Assembly: GCA_903928345.1 (NCBI GenBank)
Contig: CAIYQO010000278.1
Location: 1 to 64,000 of the forward strand
Length of the DNA: 64,000 nucleotides
Direction: 5' to 3'
Source of the DNA: an uncultured bacterium
GTDB lineage: Bacteria; Armatimonadota; Hebobacteria; CAIYQO01
This document shows, piece by piece, positions 26,708 through 35,200 of the stretch (its first letter is position 1; every line of letters starts with the position of its first letter). The translations under genes and the position numbers were made by a program. The notes beneath the pieces were generated by a model. The model was given only the letters and a program-made list of their open reading frames with translations, had not been told where the DNA came from and did no database searches.

Positions 26708-28288
26708 TCAATTGCCCTCCGTCGTCCCCACCACCTCCGCCATCTCCCGGTAGAACGCAAAGGCGTTTTTGCCGTGCTTCTTCACGTGGTACATCGCGTC
26801 GTCGGCCTGGCGCAGCAGCGTGTCGGCGTCCATGTCGTCGTCAGGGGCCACGGCGATGCCGATGCTCACGGTCACGCTGACATCGGCGTCGTCGAGGGCG
26901 AAGGGGCGGGTGAAGGCGTCGAGGATGCGCGCGGCGGTGACCTCGGCGAAGGGGGGAATGGACAGGTCGGAGATGACCACGATGAATTCGTCGCCGCCCA
27001 CGCGCGCCACGGTGTCCGTCTCGCGCACGCAGCCCAGCATACGCCGACCGATTTCGTGCAGCAGGCGGTCGCCCGCCGCGTGGCCGTGGGTGTCGTTGAC
27101 CCGCTTGAAGCCGTCCACGTCCAGGAAGAGCACCGCCAGCCGCGTTTGATGCCGCTTCACCCGCGCCAATTCCAGCTTCATGCGGTCGTGCGCCAGCACG
27201 CGGTTGGGCAGGCCGGTCACCGCGTCGAAATACGCCAGCATGTTCAACTGCTCCTGCAGCGTGTGCAGGTCGGTGATGTCGCGCAGCACCAGCAGCCGTC
27301 CCCGGCGTGGCGCCAGCAGCGAGGCGCGCAGGTCGAACCAGCGCACGGCGCCCTCGCCGTCGGTCAGGCGTACGGTGTGCATGCCCGCCGTTTCGTGCAG
27401 CACCTCCGGCGGCAGCCACGCGCTGAAGAGCGCCCCGGCGTCAGCGCCGAAGAGCACCCCCGATTCCGTGCCCAGAATCGCGCGCAGCGCCGGGTTGGTG
27501 TCGAGCACTCGCCCGCGCGTGTCGAGCACGATCACCCCGTCGCGCATGCTTTCGAAGACCGCGTTGCGCGCGATGGGCGCCACCTCGATCATGCGGAAGA
27601 CGCGAATCGCCAGCAGCAGCCCCACCCCGGAGAAGGCGAAGGCCACCGGCGTCAAATCGCAGCCGGGCAGCGGGCCGAGGCGCAGCACGTAGAGGATGTT
27701 GAAGAGGAAGGGCAGCAACGCCGCCGCGAGCAGGGCGAGGGTTTGGCGCCGGTAGACGGGCGCGATGTTGCGCAGCGAGAGGAGAATGACCACCAGCCCG
27801 GCCAACACCAGCAGCCAGGAGTAGCTGATATGCACCACGAACCACGGGCCGTAGGTGATCTGCCAGTTGGGCAGCGCGTCCGTCGGGGCCAGCGCGACGC
27901 GCGCATACATGAGGTGATGCCACGCGTTGGTCCAGATGAGCGCGATGGTGCACAGCGGCACCGCCCACAGCCCCCACACGCGCGCCCGCGTGAGCCACGC
28001 GTCGTGCTGCAAATAGCTGATGATGAGCAGGAACCAGTTAAGCGGTACGCTGGCGATGCCCAGGTACTCGATCTGGCAACCCAGCAGCTTGCCATCCAGC
28101 CCGCCGGCCAGCAGCTCCACCACGCACCCCAGGCACCACACGCCCACCCCGCCCATCATGAGCAAAAACGCGCGCCCCCCCGGCGCATCATGCAGGCGCC
28201 ACGCCACCCCCACGCCGAGGAAGGCAACCCCCGCGGCGATGATGAGTAACGGCAAATACAGGGTATGAAGCCAGATGTGCATCGACAT
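26708..28288 (-). CDS. Diguanylate cyclase with N-terminal 7TM sensor and PAS domain
   Basis: A membrane sensor of about 526 residues making c-di-GMP from GTP. Seven N-terminal membrane helices (about 1-220) resemble the histidine-kinase 7TM input domain. A PAS domain follows (about 225-330, RDGVIVLDTRGRVLDTNPAL). The GGDEF domain has LAVLFLDVDGFKRVNDTHGH and the intact signature RVGGDEFIVVIS near residue 430. No EAL domain is present. The substrate-binding and catalytic residues of GGDEF are intact, so it should be active. The 7TM region resembles that of the hybrid kinase at 37102. A consensus -10 (TATAAT) at 28306-28311 lies too close for ATG 28303 to be used, so I start at 28288. Confidence 0.9.
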   Translation of the reverse strand: MSMHIWLHTLYLPLLIIAAGVAFLGVGVAWRLHDAPGGRAFLLMMGGVGVWCLGCVVELLAGGLDGKLLGCQIEYLGIASVPLNWFLLIISYLQHDAWLTRARVWGLWAVPLCTIALIWTNAWHHLMYARVALAPTDALPNWQITYGPWFVVHISYSWLLVLAGLVVILLSLRNIAPVYRRQTLALLAAALLPFLFNILYVLRLGPLPGCDLTPVAFAFSGVGLLLAIRVFRMIEVAPIARNAVFESMRDGVIVLDTRGRVLDTNPALRAILGTESGVLFGADAGALFSAWLPPEVLHETAGMHTVRLTDGEGAVRWFDLRASLLAPRRGRLLVLRDITDLHTLQEQLNMLAYFDAVTGLPNRVLAHDRMKLELARVKRHQTRLAVLFLDVDGFKRVNDTHGHAAGDRLLHEIGRRMLGCVRETDTVARVGGDEFIVVISDLSIPPFAEVTAARILDAFTRPFALDDADVSVTVSIGIAVAPDDDMDADTLLRQADDAMYHVKKHGKNAFAFYREMAEVVGTTEGN

Positions 28289-28305
28289 ATTGGTCCGCTG
28301 CATGA

Positions 28306-28311
28306 ATTATA
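28306..28311 (-). promoter_or_regulatory. -10 box for the 7TM-GGDEF gene
   Basis: TATAAT on the minus strand lies 18 nt before ATG 28288, implying a leader of only about 10 nt. No convincing -35 is visible. Confidence 0.5.
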
Positions 28312-28371
28312 ACACATTCATCCCCCGGCGACCCACCCCTCCCTCGCCGCGCCACGGGGGACGAAATCGGG

Positions 28372-28377
28372 TATAAT
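28372..28377 (+). promoter_or_regulatory. -10 box for uvrC
   Basis: A perfect TATAAT lies 35 nt before the uvrC ATG. The leader between them (28383-28410) resembles the degenerate CAATCCGCA-type repeat also found at 40583-40613. No clear -35 box is seen. Confidence 0.5.
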
Positions 28378-28412
28378 AAATATGCAATCGACAATCCGCA
28401 CTCCGTAATCCT

Positions 28413-30323
28413 ATGAACGACACCATCCAACACAAACTCAGCCAGTTGCCGGAACGCCCAGGCGTGTATCTGATGCGCGACGCCGGGCGCGCGGTCATCT
28501 ACGTCGGCAAGGCGAAGATTTTGCGCAACCGCGTGCGCACCTACTTCCAGGACATCAGCGACCTGCACCCGCGCACGCAGCTCATGGTGAGCCAGGTGGC
28601 GGATTTCGACCTCATCGTCGTCGGCAGCGAAAAGGAAGCGCTGGCGCTGGAAGCCGTGCTCATCAAGCGGCACAAGCCCAAGTACAACGTGATGCTGCGC
28701 GACGACAAAAGCTACCCCTATATCAAAATCACCACCCGCGACACCTTCCCGAAGATCGCCGTGGTGCGCGGCCAGCACCAGACCCTCGATCCCGGGCGCT
28801 ACTTCGGCCCCTACACCAACGTCAACGCGATGTGGGAGATGGTGCGCCTGGTGCGCCGCGTCTTCAAGCTGCGCCAGGAGACGCGCAACTCCGCCAAGCG
28901 CCGTTCCGGTTGCCCGTGGGACGAGACCGGCAACCCACTGAAACGCCCCTGCCTCGACTACGACATCGGCCAGTGCACCGGCCCCTGCGCGGGGCTGGTG
29001 ACGCCGGAGGAGTACGCCGCCCAGGTGAAACAGGCGGTGCTCTTCCTCGACGGCAAGATGGACCACCTGATCGACGAGCTGGGCGGGGAGATGGAGCGCG
29101 CCGCCGAAGAATTGCGCTTCGAGACCGCCGCCCGCCTGCGCGACAAGATTCTCGGCCTGCGCCAGATGCGCCAGGACGCCAAAGTGGTGGCGCGCCGCCA
29201 CGAGGATATGGACGTGGTGGCCTACCACGCGCGCGCCGACGAGGCGTGCATGACGGTGGCGGTGGTGCGCGACGGCAAACTGATCGACCAGCAGCACCAC
29301 CTGCTCGACGGCGTCACCGGGGTGGGCGAGGACGAATTGCTCACCGCCTTCCTCACCCAGCGCTACGCCCAGGTGGGCAGCCCGCCGCGCGTGCTGGTGC
29401 TGCCCCACGCGGTCAGCGAGCAGGCCCTCCTCGGCGACTGGCTCTCCGAGCGCCGCGGCCGCCGCGTGCGTCTGCTGGTGCCTACCCGCGGCCCGAAAGC
29501 GGAGCTGACGGCCCTCACCGCCGACAACGCGCGCCTCTACCTGGAACAACTGCAGGCGAAGTCCAGCGCGGAGACGGTCAAGGCGCGCGAGGCGCTGGCG
29601 GAACTCGCCGAGGTACTCGGCCTGCCCGAGGCGCCGCACCGCATGGAGTGCTACGACATCTCCACGCTGCAGGGCGAGGACTCCGTGGGCTCCATGGTCG
29701 TCTTTGAGGACGGCCTGCCCGCCAAAGACCAGTACCGGCGCTTCAAAATCCGCTACCATACCGGCGCACCGGACGACTACGCCATGATGCGCGAGATGCT
29801 CGAGCGCCGTCTGGGCGCGGCGTTGATGAAGTCGCGCAAATTCGCCGCCCTGCCCGACCTGATGATTATCGACGGCGGCAAGGGGCAGCTCGCCGTGGCG
29901 CGGCAGGCGATGGATGACCTCGGGCTGCACACCCCGGTGATCGGGTTGGCGAAGCGCTACGAGGAGATCTTCCTCCCCGAGCACGAGCACCCCCTGCAAT
30001 TGCCCCGCCACGCGCGCGCGCTGCACCTGCTGCAGTGCATCCGCGACGAGGCGCACCGCTTCGCGCTGAAATACCACACCACCCTGCGCAACCGCCGCGT
30101 GAAGGAGAGCCTGCTCGACGACTTCCCCGGCATCGGCCCCGCACGCAAAACCGCCCTGCTCCGCCACTTCGGCAGCGTGGACAAACTCCGCAAAGCCACC
30201 GCCGAGGAGATCGCCGCCGTGAAGGGTTTTTCGCGCCCGCTGGCAGAGAAGATCCTTACGCTGCTGGGGGAATCAGCGGATGAAGAACGACCCGGAGTCA
30301 CCCACGGCAACTCCGGGTCCTAA
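28413..30323 (+). CDS. uvrC: UvrC, excinuclease ABC subunit C
   Basis: A 636-residue nucleotide excision repair endonuclease that makes both incisions around a lesion together with UvrB. In order: GIY-YIG nuclease domain (PERPGVYLMRDAGRAVIYVG, about 12-90), UVR motif that binds UvrB (about 205-240, EELRFETAARLRDKI), RNase H-like second nuclease domain (RMECYDISTLQGEDSVGSMV, LMIIDGGKGQL) and a C-terminal tandem helix-hairpin-helix (LLDDFPGIGPARKTALLRHF). A four-cysteine cluster region (RSGCPW, PCLDYDIGQCTGPC) is typical of the family. The length is normal. It is divergent from the GGDEF gene. The final codons form a hairpin (30290-30318). Confidence 0.98.
   Translation: MNDTIQHKLSQLPERPGVYLMRDAGRAVIYVGKAKILRNRVRTYFQDISDLHPRTQLMVSQVADFDLIVVGSEKEALALEAVLIKRHKPKYNVMLRDDKSYPYIKITTRDTFPKIAVVRGQHQTLDPGRYFGPYTNVNAMWEMVRLVRRVFKLRQETRNSAKRRSGCPWDETGNPLKRPCLDYDIGQCTGPCAGLVTPEEYAAQVKQAVLFLDGKMDHLIDELGGEMERAAEELRFETAARLRDKILGLRQMRQDAKVVARRHEDMDVVAYHARADEACMTVAVVRDGKLIDQQHHLLDGVTGVGEDELLTAFLTQRYAQVGSPPRVLVLPHAVSEQALLGDWLSERRGRRVRLLVPTRGPKAELTALTADNARLYLEQLQAKSSAETVKAREALAELAEVLGLPEAPHRMECYDISTLQGEDSVGSMVVFEDGLPAKDQYRRFKIRYHTGAPDDYAMMREMLERRLGAALMKSRKFAALPDLMIIDGGKGQLAVARQAMDDLGLHTPVIGLAKRYEEIFLPEHEHPLQLPRHARALHLLQCIRDEAHRFALKYHTTLRNRRVKESLLDDFPGIGPARKTALLRHFGSVDKLRKATAEEIAAVKGFSRPLAEKILTLLGESADEERPGVTHGNSGS
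30290..30318 (+). terminator. Hairpin overlapping the end of uvrC
   Basis: ACCCGGAGT (30290-30298) and ACTCCGGGT (30310-30318) can pair just before the TAA stop. No T-run follows, so termination here is uncertain. Confidence 0.4.
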
Positions 30324-30347
30324 TCGACACGTCAAAATTCCCCATCG

Positions 30348-30590
30348 CTACGACGGGCGGCACTCCCGCACCGTGCGGCGCACCAGGTAGACGCGTCCGA
30401 ACCGTCCCACCACGCGCTGCACTACCACCCGGTCACGACAACGCCGATGCCGATACCCGTACCCCCGCTCATGATGCCCCGTGCCCAATCGCACGGTTAA
30501 TTGCACCGGCGTGGTGCCGTGCGACGGCTGCCACGCGAAGACCGGGAGCATGCTTATCACGAACCCCAGAATCAGCAATGTACGTCTCAT
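30348..30590 (-). CDS. Small secreted basic protein, unknown function
   Basis: An 80-residue protein with a clear signal peptide (MRRTLLILGFVISMLPVFAW). The mature part is about 60 residues and strongly basic (GYGYRHRRCRDRVVVQRVVG, VYLVRRTVRECR), with two cysteines that could form a disulfide. I do not recognise the family. GGGAGGG lies 6 nt before the ATG, which supports real translation. It converges on uvrC with 24 nt between the stops. The charge suggests binding to polyanions such as acidic polysaccharide or nucleic acid, which is only inference. Confidence 0.6.
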   Translation of the reverse strand: MRRTLLILGFVISMLPVFAWQPSHGTTPVQLTVRLGTGHHERGYGYRHRRCRDRVVVQRVVGRFGRVYLVRRTVRECRPS

Positions 30591-30796
30591 GAATGCCCTC
30601 CCGCTGCGGGAACCCCCGCAACGAGATATATACCGGCATCCGCCACCCGAAACTCCCCACCCCTGTGCGCAATCGCAACAGTGAACGGCGCATCTACGCC
30701 CCCGCGCATGCGTGAAGACGCCGCCAACCGGGAACTATTATCGACCGCGCGCGGTCTGACGGGTAGCTACGCTGCCGCGGTGCGGGAGAAGTACTT

Positions 30797-31090
30797 GTGA
30801 CGGATACGACCCACAACAAAATGATCCCGAACAAACCCACGCATCCGGGCGAGGTGCTGAAAGAGGAGATCGCCGCGCGTGGGATGACGCAGAAGGACGT
30901 GGCGGAGCGTACCGGGCGTCCGTTGCAGGTCATCAACATGATCGCCAACGCTCGGAAGGGCATCTCGGCGGAGACGGCGGTCGATCTGGAGAAGGCCTTC
31001 CCGGAGATCAACGCGGAGTTCTGGCTGCAACTCGAATTGCGGTATCGCCTGAACCTGGCCCGGCAACGGCAACTGCGACGCGCGAGCTGA
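30797..31090 (+). CDS. higA: HigA-family XRE antitoxin
   Basis: A 97-residue DNA-binding antitoxin of the HigA/VapI family. THPGEVLKEEIAARGMTQKD is the characteristic opening of its helix-turn-helix, followed by VAERTGRPLQVINMIANARK, GISAETAVDLEKAFPEINAE and FWLQLELRYRLN. The start is GTG 30797 with GGGAGAA 7 nt upstream; ATG 30821 is an alternative. HigA usually follows a higB RelE-type toxin gene and represses the operon. No higB is recognisable upstream. Only a 30-codon ORF (30708-30800) precedes it, overlapping its start by GTGA, and it does not look like HigB. Confidence 0.88.
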   Translation: MTDTTHNKMIPNKPTHPGEVLKEEIAARGMTQKDVAERTGRPLQVINMIANARKGISAETAVDLEKAFPEINAEFWLQLELRYRLNLARQRQLRRAS

Positions 31091-31095
31091 TCACC

Positions 31096-32271
31096 CTACC
31101 GCCCCAGCGCCTGCAGCGCCTCCATCACCTCGACGGCGGGGCGGCCGGCGCGGAGGGCGGCGGCCATGGCGTGCAGGATCTCGGCGCCGTGGGTGAAGAA
31201 GCGCTGGTAGGCGGGGCAGAGGTAGCTGATGGGCACGCCGTCGGCGGCGGGGCGCAGGCGGTGCTTGGGGCAGTCGCCGCCGCAGAAGCGGCGCACTTGG
31301 CAGGCGCGGCAGTCGGCGGGCAGGTCCGCCTTCGCGGCGCCGAAGGCGCGCTGGGCGGGGCCGTCCACCAGCGCCGTCAGCGACTCCGGCGTCACCGTGC
31401 CGCGCTGGTGCGCGGGGTCGACGTAGTGGTCGCAGGCGTACAGGTCGCCGTTGTGCTCCACCGCCAGCCCCCAGCCGCAGGTGGGCGCAAAGACGCACAG
31501 CGTGGGGGGCCCGCCCAGCCACACGCTCAACGCGCTCTCGAAGAGCTGCACGAAGACCGTCCCCACGTCATGCCGCGCCCAGTGGTCGAAGACCGCGCAC
31601 AGGAAGTCGCCATAGGCCTCCGCGCGCACGCTCCACGCGGTGGGCCGGCTCGGGTGCGCCGCGTCGCGCTCCACAATGGGGATGAACTGCAGGTGCTCAA
31701 AGCCGAGGTCGCGCAAGTGATGGTATACTGCCAGCGGCTGCCCGGCGTTGGCGCGGTTCACGGTGACCAGCGCGTTGTACTCCACCCCGTGACGCTGCAG
31801 CGCGCGCAACCCTTCGACCACGTGCGCGTGGGTGGGGGCGCCCCCGCGGTCGCGCCGGTAGCGGTCGTGCAGCTCCGGCGGGCCGTCGACGCTGAGGCCG
31901 ATGAGGAAACCTTCCTCGGCGAAAAAGGCCGCCCAGGCGTCATCCACCCGCGTGCCGTTGGTCTGCAGCGCGTTCACGACGCGCAGGCCGGGCCGGGTGT
32001 ATTGCCGCTGCAGAGCCACGGCACGGCGGAAGAAGTCCAGCCCCATCAGCAGCGGCTCGCCCCCCTGCCAGCCGAACACCACCTCCGGCCCCGGATGCGC
32101 CGCCAGGTAAGCCTCCGTCACCCGCGCCAGCACGGCGTCGTCCATGCGCAGCGCCGCCCCCGGGTACAGCGCGGCCTTCTCCAGGTAGTAGCAGTACGCG
32201 CACGCCAGGTTGCACGACGCCCCGGCGGGCTTGAGCATCAGGTGAAAGGGTTGTGCGGCGCGGATAGGCAT
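31096..32271 (-). CDS. Radical SAM/SPASM enzyme, anaerobic sulfatase maturase-like
   Basis: A 391-residue cytoplasmic radical SAM protein. The CX3CX2C cluster (CNLACAYC, residues 20-27) binds the 4Fe-4S that cleaves S-adenosylmethionine. VVFGWQGGEPLLMG is the GGEP SAM-binding motif. A C-terminal SPASM region has CGWGLAVEHNGDLYACDHYV and the cluster CRACQVRRFCGGDCPKHR. The overall pattern is that of anaerobic sulfatase-maturating enzymes, which turn Cys or Ser of a sulfatase into formylglycine. No sulfatase is visible in this window, so it may act in trans on distant sulfatases or modify another peptide. The start at 32271 is the first Met and matches the family. Confidence 0.87.
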   Translation of the reverse strand: MPIRAAQPFHLMLKPAGASCNLACAYCYYLEKAALYPGAALRMDDAVLARVTEAYLAAHPGPEVVFGWQGGEPLLMGLDFFRRAVALQRQYTRPGLRVVNALQTNGTRVDDAWAAFFAEEGFLIGLSVDGPPELHDRYRRDRGGAPTHAHVVEGLRALQRHGVEYNALVTVNRANAGQPLAVYHHLRDLGFEHLQFIPIVERDAAHPSRPTAWSVRAEAYGDFLCAVFDHWARHDVGTVFVQLFESALSVWLGGPPTLCVFAPTCGWGLAVEHNGDLYACDHYVDPAHQRGTVTPESLTALVDGPAQRAFGAAKADLPADCRACQVRRFCGGDCPKHRLRPAADGVPISYLCPAYQRFFTHGAEILHAMAAALRAGRPAVEVMEALQALGR

Positions 32272-32293
32272 CAGGCCCTTATGATACCACAGG

Positions 32294-35200
32294 TCACGGC
32301 GCGCACTCTACCCGCACCCCGCTGAGCGTCACCGTCGTCTTCTTGTCCGCCGCCAGACGGATGGGCACCAGAATGCTGCCGTTGCCGTCGTGGTACAGGG
32401 CGTTGTTCACCACCGCGTGCGCCAGGTAATTCATTACCGCGCCGGCCAGATCGGTGCCGGTGTCCAGCGAGCCGTCGCAGCCCACGTCGAGGCGTACCGG
32501 CGCGTCCGCCTTCAGCGTCCACGTGAAGCCCGTCACGTTGGCGCCGGGCAGCACGAGGATTACGACCGAAGTCAGGCGGTTGGCGGGATCGACGGTCAAC
32601 GTCTCCTCGCGCTGGTTGTCGGCGAACCAGGTCACGACGCACGGCGCTTTCCAAGGCGCGCTGCCGGTCGTCCACCACGTCGTCAGATTCACCGCGCTGA
32701 CGGGCGTGCCCGCGCCCTTCGCCACTTCCTCCAGCCAGCGGGCTTGCCAGCGCGCGGCCTCCGGGTTGGTGTTGCCGGCGGCGTCGATGGACTCGCGGCA
32801 GAGCATTATCTCCCCCTTGCCCAGCACGGCGCGCAGCGTGTTGCCGTCGGCGGTGGCGCGCGTCCAGGTTGCGCCTACCAGCGCCGTCTGTAGCGCGGCG
32901 AGCTGCGCACCGTCGTGGTGCGGCCAGGTGCCTAAACCCGTGCCGGGGTCGATGCCCACGTCCTCCCCGGTGAGGATGAGGTGCGCGCCGTTGGTAACAT
33001 CCGCGCGGAGCGCCGTCGCGAAGGCCGGCCAATCCACGTCGTTCAGCGGGCGCAGCAGCGTGTGGCGCGTGCCGGGGAAGTAGTCGTAGAAGTAGCCCAG
33101 GTTCTGCTTGGCCATCCACTTGGTGCCGTCCTGCGGCGTGCGGTAGAGGTCGGCCAGCGTGTGCAGGCGGGTGAGGAACTCGTCGGGCCCCATCACCAGC
33201 GGCTCCTCCACCTCCGAGCGCAGGTTCCACCCGGCGTAGCGCGGGCCGCGCACGGCAGGGGCGGTCACCTTCACCGTGGCGGTGCCCACCGTGCCGCTGA
33301 TGCCGTCGGTTACGGTGATCGTCCAGGTGCCCGCGGGGTCGCTCAGCGCGGTGTTGACCAGGTACGCCTCCCCGCTTTGCAGCGACACGGAGCGCTGCAG
33401 GCCGAGGATCTCCCCCGCCGGCGTGGTTACGCGCAGGGTGCACGGGAAGGCGCCCGGGATGCCTTTGCCCTGCGCGTCGACGATGGCCACGGTGAGGTGC
33501 AGCGCTCCCCCGGCGACCAGCGCGGCCGGGGCCTGCACCCGTATGCCCGCCACCGGCGCCTCCAGGAAGGCGAGCAGCTTGCCCGCCCCCGGGCGCAGGT
33601 TGAGGTTGACCTGGGTGCCGACGCGCCGGGGCGTGCTCCCCGCGGTGGTGAAGAGTTCGTACCCGGTGGTGCCCGGCCCTTTCCACACCAGATCGCCGCT
33701 CACCCATGGCACTTCGCCGTTGGTGCGGGCGATGACGTAGTGAATCCGCCCGGTGAGGTCGGTGAACTCCTTCAGCGCGATGTGCAGCGTTTCGTCCGGT
33801 TTGCCCGTCAGCACGAAGTCGCGCGTCGCCTGCCCCTGCGCGCAGCACCAGCGCACCAGGTTGTAGAACCCCTGGCGGTTGGCGTCGGTGGGGGTGACCC
33901 ACTGGATGTACCAATGGCTCTGGTACATCTGGTTCAGATAGATCAGCCGCCCCTTGCCCAGCGCGCGCGTGCACACCGCCGGGGTGTGGTCGGGGTAGGC
34001 GGCGAGGGTCGTCCAGCCGGTCTGCTCCACCGTCTCGCGGAAGATCGCCTGCCCGGCGGCGGTCATCCCTTTGAAACCGTCGCCCAGGCCGTCCAGCGGG
34101 AAGGATTGCGACGCGGTGTCGTGGTACATCCCCGCCGGATCGGTGTGCTTCGTCACCTTGAAGCCCCACGCTGCCGCGAGGCCGGCGCCGGGGCTTTCCG
34201 GTTGTGGCATGGACAACTCGGTCTGCGTGGCGAAGCGCGGGGTGAAGACCAGCGTGCCGCCGCCTTGCACATAGGCGGTGAGCGCGTCGGCTTCCGCTTT
34301 CGACACCGCCTGTCGGCCGATGGCGAAGACGGTTTTGTACTTCGCCAACCCCGCCGGGTCGGCATTCGCGAAGGCGTAGCCGCCCTGGTTGAGCGCCACC
34401 TGCAGCGAAGTGACCATATTGCGCATATTGCGTGGGCTGATGGCGTCGGGCGCTACGCCGGTGGGGCCGAGGATGCCCACGTCGGACACGCGCGGCAGCG
34501 AGTCGAGGATGACGCGCTCGTGCCCATCCAGCGCCGTCGTCCAGCGGCGCATGGCAAAGGAGGCGCGGGTGTGGCTGAGGTCGTTGTTGAACATCAGCGG
34601 GATATCCACCCAGTAGTTGTTGTGCCCGCTGCGCTCGAGGAGGAAGCCCCAGAACATGTTGTCCTGCATCACCGGCCAGTCGAAGTGGCCCCAGATGAGG
34701 CCGAAGCCCGGTGCCGGGCCGTCGGCGGTGCTATAGTTCTGGCTTTCGTTCCACCCGCTCGGGCCGGTGAGGCGCGCGTCGTAGTTGGCGGAGCCGATGG
34801 TGGGCGCGGAGGACATCGCCAGCGTCACGGGGTTGATCGTCCCGTGTAGGATACGCAGCGCGGCGGCGATGATGCGGTCGTAGTACCAGTTGTAGAAGGC
34901 GGCGGTGTCCTGGTACGGCGCCAGGCTCACGCCCTTCGCGCCCGCGCCGAGGGGGGAGTCCTTCGGGTGCGCCCAGCCGTCGGCGTCCAAGGTGGGGGCG
35001 TTGGCGGAGAACTCCTTCGTCAGCTTCACCTCGTCCCACGCGGCATACTTCGTGCCCCAGGCGGCGTTGAGCGCGTCCACCGTCGGGTAGACGGTTTTTA
35101 CATACCACTGCAGCGCCTTGCAGGCCTTGTCCGGCGCCACCGGCGTGTCCCAGTAATACCGCGTGCCCCAGCCGTTCTTGAAGCCCGCCTCTTCGCCGAC

